A stretch of DNA of 64,000 nt. It comes from Bacteroidia bacterium (GTDB taxonomy: Bacteria > Bacteroidota > Bacteroidia > CAIKAF01). The notes below the pieces were generated by a model, which ran no database searches, had not been told where the DNA came from, and was given only the letters and a program-made list of their open reading frames with translations. Where the stretch lies: contig JAUHWY010000015.1 in assembly GCA_030427255.1 (NCBI GenBank), forward strand, positions 1 through 64,000. Direction: 5' to 3'. This document shows, piece by piece, positions 59,534-64,000 of this stretch (position 1 is its first letter; every line of letters begins with the position of its first letter). Both the position numbers and the translations under genes were made by a program.

Positions 59534-61006
59534 TTAATAATACATGCCGGCCACCGTAGCGGTCATAAGGCAGGCAATGGTACCTGCCAAAAGTGCCCGA
59601 AATCCCATTTCGGACAATTGGCCTCTTCGGTCAGGGGCAAGGGAGCCAATGCCGCCAATTTGTATGCCTATAGAAGCAAAGTTTGAAAAGCCACACAAAA
59701 TATAGGTGGTCATAATAACCGACTTCTCATAAACAAATACTCCCGAGGATTTCATCTCCGCAAACTCAACATAGGCATAGAACTCATTAAGCACGGTTTT
59801 TTGTCCAAGCAATTGCCCAACCGTTAAAATGTCTTCTCCCGGCACACCCATAATCCAAGCGATGGGCGCACCTAGGTGTCCTAAAAGAAATTGAAGGCTC
59901 AATCCCGAATATCTGCCACCGGTATGATCTGCAATTTCTTCGTTTAAACCACTATGGTGACCTATCAGGTCTTCCATTAAAAAATTAAACATGGAAACCA
60001 TGGCGGTAAACACCAAGAGCATGGCACCTACATTTACCGCTAAACGGAGTCCGTCGCCGGTTCCATTGCTAATGGCCTCTAAGAAATTAGCGCCAATTTT
60101 TTCCTTTGGAATAACCAATTGGGAGTCTTGTTGGGCTCTTGTTTCAGGAATCAAGATTTTTGCAGCAACAATGGCCGCAGGAGCGCTCAAAACAGAGGCG
60201 GTAATAAGATGTTTGGCATAATACACTTCCAATAGGGGGTCGCCTTCGCCCAAAAAGCGAACGTAAGCACCGAGCACGCCTCCGGCTACCGTTGCCATAC
60301 CACCTGACATTAAGCACATCAACTCCGATTTGCTCATGCCACTGATGTAAGGCTTAACCAATAGAGGAGCTTCTGTTTGTCCCAAGAAGATATTGCCGGC
60401 GGCCGCCAAGCTTTCTGGGCCACTCAAACCCATGGTTTTTTTCATGAACCACGCCATAAGGTAAACCACCTTTTGCAAAACCCCTAGGAAAAACAATAGA
60501 CTGGTTAGTGCCGAGAAGAAAATTACCGTTGGCAAAATGATAAACACAAAACTATTGAGCGCCGGGTGCAATTCCCCGGTATCCATGTTTTGAAACAAAA
60601 AGTTGACCCCCTCTTGAGTAAAGCCTAAGATTTGAGTAAATCCACGGCTTACCATTTCTAAGCCGTATTGAAAGGCGTCGACCTGCATAACCAAAACACC
60701 TATTACCATCTGCAATAAAATGCCAACAATAACAAGGCGCCAATTGATTAAGCGTTTGTTGCGGCTAAACAACCAGCACATGAGCACCAAAAACACCATG
60801 CCCATAAGCCCTCGTAAAACCGACTGAACCGAAGGTCCTGTGCTGGCTATGGAATAGTCTAGTTTTGCTGTGGCGGTCTCGGTTGTTGCCAAGCTGTCTG
60901 TGAGTACTTGTAGGGTGTCGCTGTCAAAACCTCCGGCTTGAGCAGCCAATTTGGTGGGTAAAAAGGCACCCAAGCATACCAGAAAAATAAAGACAAATCG
61001 CTGCAT
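59534..61006 (-). CDS. Concentrative nucleoside transporter (NupC/CNT family)
   Basis: 490 residues. CNT hallmarks: FSALTSLLFFLGVLQKVVYLMAWFMKKTMGLSGPESLAAAGNIFLGQTEAPLLVKPYI (with G..Q/N.TEAP binding motif), SELMCLMSGGMATVAGGVLGAY and the EFxAY motif NEFYAYVEFAEM. It imports nucleosides with Na+ or H+. Unusually, the protein starts with a cleavable-looking signal peptide (MQRFVFIFLVCLGAFLPTKLAAQA) and ~45 polar residues before the first CNT helix. Single gene diverging from the threonine aldolase. Confidence 0.92.
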   Translation of the reverse strand: MQRFVFIFLVCLGAFLPTKLAAQAGGFDSDTLQVLTDSLATTETATAKLDYSIASTGPSVQSVLRGLMGMVFLVLMCWLFSRNKRLINWRLVIVGILLQMVIGVLVMQVDAFQYGLEMVSRGFTQILGFTQEGVNFLFQNMDTGELHPALNSFVFIILPTVIFFSALTSLLFFLGVLQKVVYLMAWFMKKTMGLSGPESLAAAGNIFLGQTEAPLLVKPYISGMSKSELMCLMSGGMATVAGGVLGAYVRFLGEGDPLLEVYYAKHLITASVLSAPAAIVAAKILIPETRAQQDSQLVIPKEKIGANFLEAISNGTGDGLRLAVNVGAMLLVFTAMVSMFNFLMEDLIGHHSGLNEEIADHTGGRYSGLSLQFLLGHLGAPIAWIMGVPGEDILTVGQLLGQKTVLNEFYAYVEFAEMKSSGVFVYEKSVIMTTYILCGFSNFASIGIQIGGIGSLAPDRRGQLSEMGFRALLAGTIACLMTATVAGMYY

Positions 61007-61024
61007 AATCGTGGCTTAACCTTC

Positions 61025-61032
61025 CAAACCTA
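61025..61032 (-). promoter_or_regulatory. -7 box of the nucleoside transporter gene
   Basis: Minus strand TAGGTTTG, exact TAnnTTTG, 18 bases before the ATG at 61006. Confidence 0.5.
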
Positions 61033-61075
61033 ACAGGAATTTTTTAATATGCAGCTTAATTGTTCCATTTTCCTT

Positions 61076-62155
61076 ATGCCAAATCTGTCAAAAAAACCAT
61101 CTAAGCTTACTAGAGGCTTTGCCAGCGATAACCAAGCAGGGGTATTACCTCAGGTAATGCAAGCGCTTGCAGAAGCCAACCACGGTCATGCTCCCGCTTA
61201 CGGATACGACCCCTGGACCTTGGATTTACAGCAGTATGTGGAGACTTGTTTTGGTAGCCAAACCCGAGTCTACCCTGTATATAATGGAACCGGCGCCAAC
61301 GTCTTGGCTCTACAAGCCATGCTTAGGCCTTACCAGTCCGTGCTTTGTGCAAAAAATGCTCATATCAACGAAGACGAGTGTGGTGCTCCCGAACGTTTTT
61401 TGGGCATTAAGCTGCAAACCGTAGAGTCCACCGACGGAAAGCTCACGCCTGAAGACGTGGAAAATCACCTGCACTACAGAGGAGATGAACACCGGGTGCA
61501 GCTTAAAGCGGTTTCCATTACCCAACCTACCGAATGGGGAACGCTTTACAGTAAAGAAGAAATTCAAGCCCTAGCCGACACCTGTCACCAAAATGGACTT
61601 TGGTTGCATATGGACGGGGCGAGAATTTCAAATGCAGCAGTTGCTTTAGGTTTGTCCTTTGAGGCGTTTACGGTTCAAGCCGGTGTAGACGTGCTAAGCC
61701 TTGGAGGTACCAAAAACGGAATTATGTTCGGAGAGCTGCTTTTGGTGTTTAACCCCGAACTGAACAGCGAAATCTTGTTTTTTCGAAAACAATTGACTCA
61801 ACTACATTCCAAAATGCGATTTATCTCTGCGCAATTTCTGCCTTGGCTCCAAATGGAATGGTGGAAAGAACCTGCCGCCCATGCCAATCAAATGGCTCAA
61901 CTGTTAGCCAATGGGGCTTCGCAGTTTCCGGAGGTTCAACTAGCACAAAAAACCAGGGTGAACGGCGTCTTTGCCTATATTCCAAAGGAATGGAATACTC
62001 CCTTAATGCAGCACATGCCTTTTTATATTTTTCAACCCGCAACCAATATGGCCCGGTGGATGTGTGCTTTTGACAGCCAAAAAGAAGATATTCTCAGGTT
62101 TTTGGAACAGATGAAGCAATTGTCTAAGGCTTCTGACGTATTTTTGGAGCTATGA
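61076..62155 (+). CDS. ltaE: Low-specificity L-threonine aldolase
   Basis: 359 residues, PLP-dependent fold type I. The N-terminal FASDNQAGVLPQVMQAL, YGYDPWTLDL (residues ~42-51), VYNGTGANVLALQ, LHMDGARISNAAVALG (178-193) and the PLP lysine in SLGGTKNGIMFGE (K213) are family features. It splits threonine to glycine and acetaldehyde. I take the ATG at 61076 (MPNLSKK); another nine codons upstream is possible. Overlaps the next lipoprotein by four bases. Confidence 0.92.
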   Translation: MPNLSKKPSKLTRGFASDNQAGVLPQVMQALAEANHGHAPAYGYDPWTLDLQQYVETCFGSQTRVYPVYNGTGANVLALQAMLRPYQSVLCAKNAHINEDECGAPERFLGIKLQTVESTDGKLTPEDVENHLHYRGDEHRVQLKAVSITQPTEWGTLYSKEEIQALADTCHQNGLWLHMDGARISNAAVALGLSFEAFTVQAGVDVLSLGGTKNGIMFGELLLVFNPELNSEILFFRKQLTQLHSKMRFISAQFLPWLQMEWWKEPAAHANQMAQLLANGASQFPEVQLAQKTRVNGVFAYIPKEWNTPLMQHMPFYIFQPATNMARWMCAFDSQKEDILRFLEQMKQLSKASDVFLEL

Positions 62156-62589
62156 TGAGGTACTTTTTTGCACTGCTCGTTTTGGTCCTTTGGTCTTGCA
62201 CCGACGCAGACCCCAAATCATATACTTTTTTGTTTGAGTCAAATGCAGAAGTAGGGTATACGCGTCCTAAGGCTTCGGTTTTTATGGAGGAACAGGCCAA
62301 TGGCTATCTTGATTTAACCCTGAAAATGGAAGGAACTCAGGCCGGCGAGGAGTATGTAGTGCGTGTGTATCCGGGAAGCCAAACCCAATGGGATACCGTG
62401 GCTTTATACCAATGGCCGAATACCCTCGCCGGCGACACCACACTGGAGGCGGTCTTAACGCTCGACAAGCCCTTTGATGTTGTGCGTGAAATGGAGGGCC
62501 TTTTTGTGGTACACGACCCAAACAAGCCGCTACAGCTCACAAACGACAGCACCTTTATGATTAAAGCACCCTTCGGAAAAGACCAATAG
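62152..62589 (+). CDS. Small lipoprotein of unknown function
   Basis: 145 residues with lipoprotein signal MMRYFFALLVLVLWSC (Cys 16). The rest is beta-rich (KSYTFLFESNAEVGYTRPKASVFMEEQANGYLDLTLKMEGTQAGEEYVVRVYPGSQTQWD, LEAVLTLDKPF), possibly an Ig-like fold. Not recognised. Its ATG overlaps the stop of ltaE (ATGA), so it is co-translated. Confidence 0.78.
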   Translation: MMRYFFALLVLVLWSCTDADPKSYTFLFESNAEVGYTRPKASVFMEEQANGYLDLTLKMEGTQAGEEYVVRVYPGSQTQWDTVALYQWPNTLAGDTTLEAVLTLDKPFDVVREMEGLFVVHDPNKPLQLTNDSTFMIKAPFGKDQ

Positions 62590-62727
62590 AAAAATCTTTA
62601 GGATGCGGTGAGCCTTTGGCTCGTTTGAAGAACCCGGCGCATTACTTAAAGTAGTGAGGACAACCTTAAACGTTTAATTAACGACTCTTTGTGGAGCTTT
62701 GGCCGAAATTTGCAGAAACTTCTGCTT

Positions 62728-63486
62728 ATGCCAGGCAAAAAGAGGTGGAGACCCAAACGCAAACTCGGTTACGACTACAGCAGCCAAGGACTTTACTTCC
62801 TTACCTTAATTACCAAGGGAAAAACCCATTGTTTTGGGAGGTATGTGCACACACCCGAGGGTCGGAGCTATACCTTGCTGAATTTTTTGGGAGAAACTGC
62901 CTATAGGTTTTGGATGCAGATTCCGGAGCATTATCCCCACATTGTAGTCCATGCCTTTGTGGTGGTCCCCAACCACTTGCATGGCATTTTGGAGATCCGG
63001 AGAGACATCGAACAAGCAAGGAACCAAGGGGATGAAAAAGAGAGTGACCAAACCAAGGGGCACGGCCCGACCCGTGAACTGGGCAGGGTGGTGCGGGCCT
63101 TTAAAGCAGCAGTGACTGCAGAAGCACGCAAATTTTGGCCGGAAATTCAGCTTTGGGCACCGGGCTTCCACGACTGGATAATCACCAGCCAAAGCGCCCA
63201 CCAAAACATGCTCGCCTACATAGCAAAGCACCCCGCCCCCCTGCCCACCGAAAGGCCCGACGAAAGGCCCAACGAAAGGCCCAACGAAAGGCCCGACGAA
63301 AGTCGGCCCGACAGCCCCGACGAAAGCCCCGACGAAAGGCCCGACGAAAGGCCCGACGAAAGGCCCGACGAAAGTCGGCCCAAAACCCCCACCGAAACCC
63401 CCACCGAAAGCCCCACCGAAAGCCCCACCGAAAGTCGGCCCAAAACCCCCGAAACCCCCAAAAAAACGCCCCCCGGCCTAGCATAG
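62728..63486 (+). CDS. REP-associated tyrosine transposase (RAYT) with repeat tail
   Basis: 252 residues. The Y1 transposase domain covers residues ~10-170: YSSQGLYFLTLITKGKTHCFGRY, the metal motif VVVPNHLHGIL (H83, H85), LGRVVRAFKAAVTAEARK, LWAPGFHDWII and LAYIAKHP (Y164, a candidate catalytic Tyr, as in the YIxxNP of relatives). RAYTs cut and join single-stranded REP hairpins. After residue ~172 the protein has a tail of 4-residue units (PDER, PNER, PTES) not found in ordinary RAYTs. ATG 62728 is used; a TTG 13 codons upstream is possible. 62590-62727 contains TTAAACGTTTAA and ATTACTTAAAGTAGT hairpins but no gene. Confidence 0.85.
   Translation: MPGKKRWRPKRKLGYDYSSQGLYFLTLITKGKTHCFGRYVHTPEGRSYTLLNFLGETAYRFWMQIPEHYPHIVVHAFVVVPNHLHGILEIRRDIEQARNQGDEKESDQTKGHGPTRELGRVVRAFKAAVTAEARKFWPEIQLWAPGFHDWIITSQSAHQNMLAYIAKHPAPLPTERPDERPNERPNERPDESRPDSPDESPDERPDERPDERPDESRPKTPTETPTESPTESPTESRPKTPETPKKTPPGLA
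63238..63470 (+). repeat. 12-bp tandem repeats in the RAYT 3' end
   Basis: The DNA is made of degenerate copies of GAAAGGCCCGAC (and GAAAGGCCCAAC, GAAAGCCCCACC), about 15-19 units, broken by GAAAGTCGGCCC. The unit is a multiple of three, so gain or loss of copies keeps the reading frame. Confidence 0.85.
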
Positions 63487-63497
63487 GGCCGCCCGAA

Positions 63498-63574
63498 GCC
63501 CAACCGGAGCAGCCGCCGGGCGAGGAGGCGGTCTTTTAGAAAGCCACCGCAGCCCTGCGGATGCCCGGTTGGGC
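63498..63574. repeat. Core hairpin element behind the RAYT gene (E)
   Basis: Outer perfect stem GCCCAACCGG (63498-63507)/CCGGTTGGGC (63565-63574). The core GCGAGGAGGCGG (63520-63531), tip TCT-ttt-AGA (63532-63540), then AAGCCACCGCAG (63541-63552). It begins 12 bases after the RAYT stop, the place where a RAYT's own REP is expected. Confidence 0.78.
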
Positions 63575-63673
63575 AAGGGCGACCGGAGCAAAGGCCGGAT
63601 AAAATAGGTGAGCTCAACATGGAACCGGGGCCCAAAAAAGAAAAAATTACCTAGGGAAAGCGGACCTTTTTAT

Positions 63674-64000
63674 TTACCGCTTGCTGCGCAAACGAATCAA
63701 CTCGGTGAGTTGAAATTGGTTGTCTTTGTCGGGTTGAAACAGCAGAAAGCCTCCGCCGCCGAGAGCCGCTAACTCTTGCAGGGTTTTAATTCCCTGGCTG
63801 TCTTTTGTTCCAAACCCAATGACTGTTAGCACAATACCTTGATTTTTTTGGGCTTGTATAAAATTTCTAAGGCTTTCGTTTACCTCAAACCTTCCGTCGG
63901 TTGCTAAGATTACCTGGTTGTTGCCGCCTTCTATAAATTGCATTTTAGCGGTTCGGTAGGCCTCTTCCAGTCCTGCGCCGCCGTCGGTCGTGCCTTTGGC
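63674..64000 (-). CDS. VWA domain protein (partial, C-terminal end)
   Basis: The leftward frame is open to the window edge; the last 108 residues are seen. KGTTDGGAGLEEAYRTA carries the MIDAS Thr region, then NNQVILATDGRFEVNESLRNFIQAQKNQGIVLTVIGFGTKDSQGIKTLQELAALGGGGFLLFQPDKDNQFQLTELIRLRSKR, the usual end of a von Willebrand type A fold. Membrane-linked VWA proteins are common in Bacteroidota; the N-terminal part is outside the window. Confidence 0.85.
   Translation of the reverse strand, partial: AKGTTDGGAGLEEAYRTAKMQFIEGGNNQVILATDGRFEVNESLRNFIQAQKNQGIVLTVIGFGTKDSQGIKTLQELAALGGGGFLLFQPDKDNQFQLTELIRLRSKR

Noticed and set aside
61049-61075. Earlier start for threonine aldolase
   Set aside because: The extra nine residues (MQLNCSIFL) are not family-like and the next ATG gives a normal N-terminus; kept as an alternative only.
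63238-63470. Possible CRISPR array
   Set aside because: The units are 12 bases, directly tandem and without unique spacers; no cas gene is near.
63135-63539. Arg/Lys/Pro-rich frame on the plus strand and a Trp/Phe/Arg-rich frame on the minus strand over the RAYT tail
   Set aside because: Both are produced by the 12-base tandem repeat read in other frames; neither has a start context or a family match, while the RAYT frame continues from a real domain.

Overview
The window comes from a Bacteroidota chromosome, most likely a gliding-type marine or freshwater flavobacterium-like lineage. The evidence is: type IX secretion (T9SS) C-terminal sorting domains on several secreted proteins (positions 1-423, 1204-5928, 36561-37865, 53130-54245), the gliding lipoprotein GldH, two TonB-dependent receptors with carboxypeptidase-regulatory-like N-termini, an HYC_CC_PP-type protein, and many promoters with the Bacteroidota -7 box TAnnTTTG. 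Coding density is high and most genes are housekeeping. No tRNA, rRNA or CRISPR array was seen.

Layout. 1-830: end of a secreted protein, then repeats. 830-6255: ridA and a giant repetitive T9SS protein. 6256-14297: a compact minus-strand run holB-ricT-gldH-pbp1A-scoA-scoB-DUF2079. 14664-17656: pgk and glutamate dehydrogenase around a repeat cluster. 17688-25013: TonB receptor, dprA, terC, quinone-oxidoreductase-like gene, rpiB, cvpA. 25144-33198: lipoprotein, pheS, mnmG, a parS-like palindrome, and the chain DUF4175-RsbW-ybeY-DUF456. 33703-38399: TonB receptor/HYC_CC_PP pair and an M43 protease. 38452-41681: cyclophilin, unknown gene, lysS, unknown gene. 41722-47539: rbfA-radical SAM-M23, purN, lipoprotein-rnr. 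47613-51293: pdhB diverging from etfBA-bifunctional nuclease. 51296-59226: GH3 protein, T9SS protein, then rseP-ALDH7-lipoprotein-hemW. 59534-64000: nucleoside transporter, threonine aldolase, a REP-associated tyrosine transposase (RAYT) and the end of a VWA protein.

The most unusual content is between genes. At least four families of structured, GC-rich elements recur: (1) paired-arm elements built on GGGATnGnAGCGGA/AGCCC arms (481, 14427, 33508, 54403), possibly related to the Flavo-1 type of Bacteroidota RNA/repeat; (2) a core hairpin GCGAGGAGGCGG...AAGCCACCG with covarying tips, found alone (59423, 63520) and nested inside a family-1 element (54456), one copy lying directly behind the RAYT gene; (3) a snap-back palindromic element with 15-bp terminal inverted repeats (603, 15942); (4) a GGGGCGCC-type long hairpin (33324, 44660). 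They are nested in one another and look like a small ecosystem of non-autonomous hairpin elements, possibly mobilised by the RAYT.

A second pattern is that several genes (rbfA, cvpA, pheS, and more degenerately purN, holB, dprA, ridA) have the -7 promoter box ending only 3-5 bases before the ATG, which predicts leaderless mRNAs. Two divergent gene pairs have face-to-face -7 boxes, so their transcription starts should be mutually exclusive.
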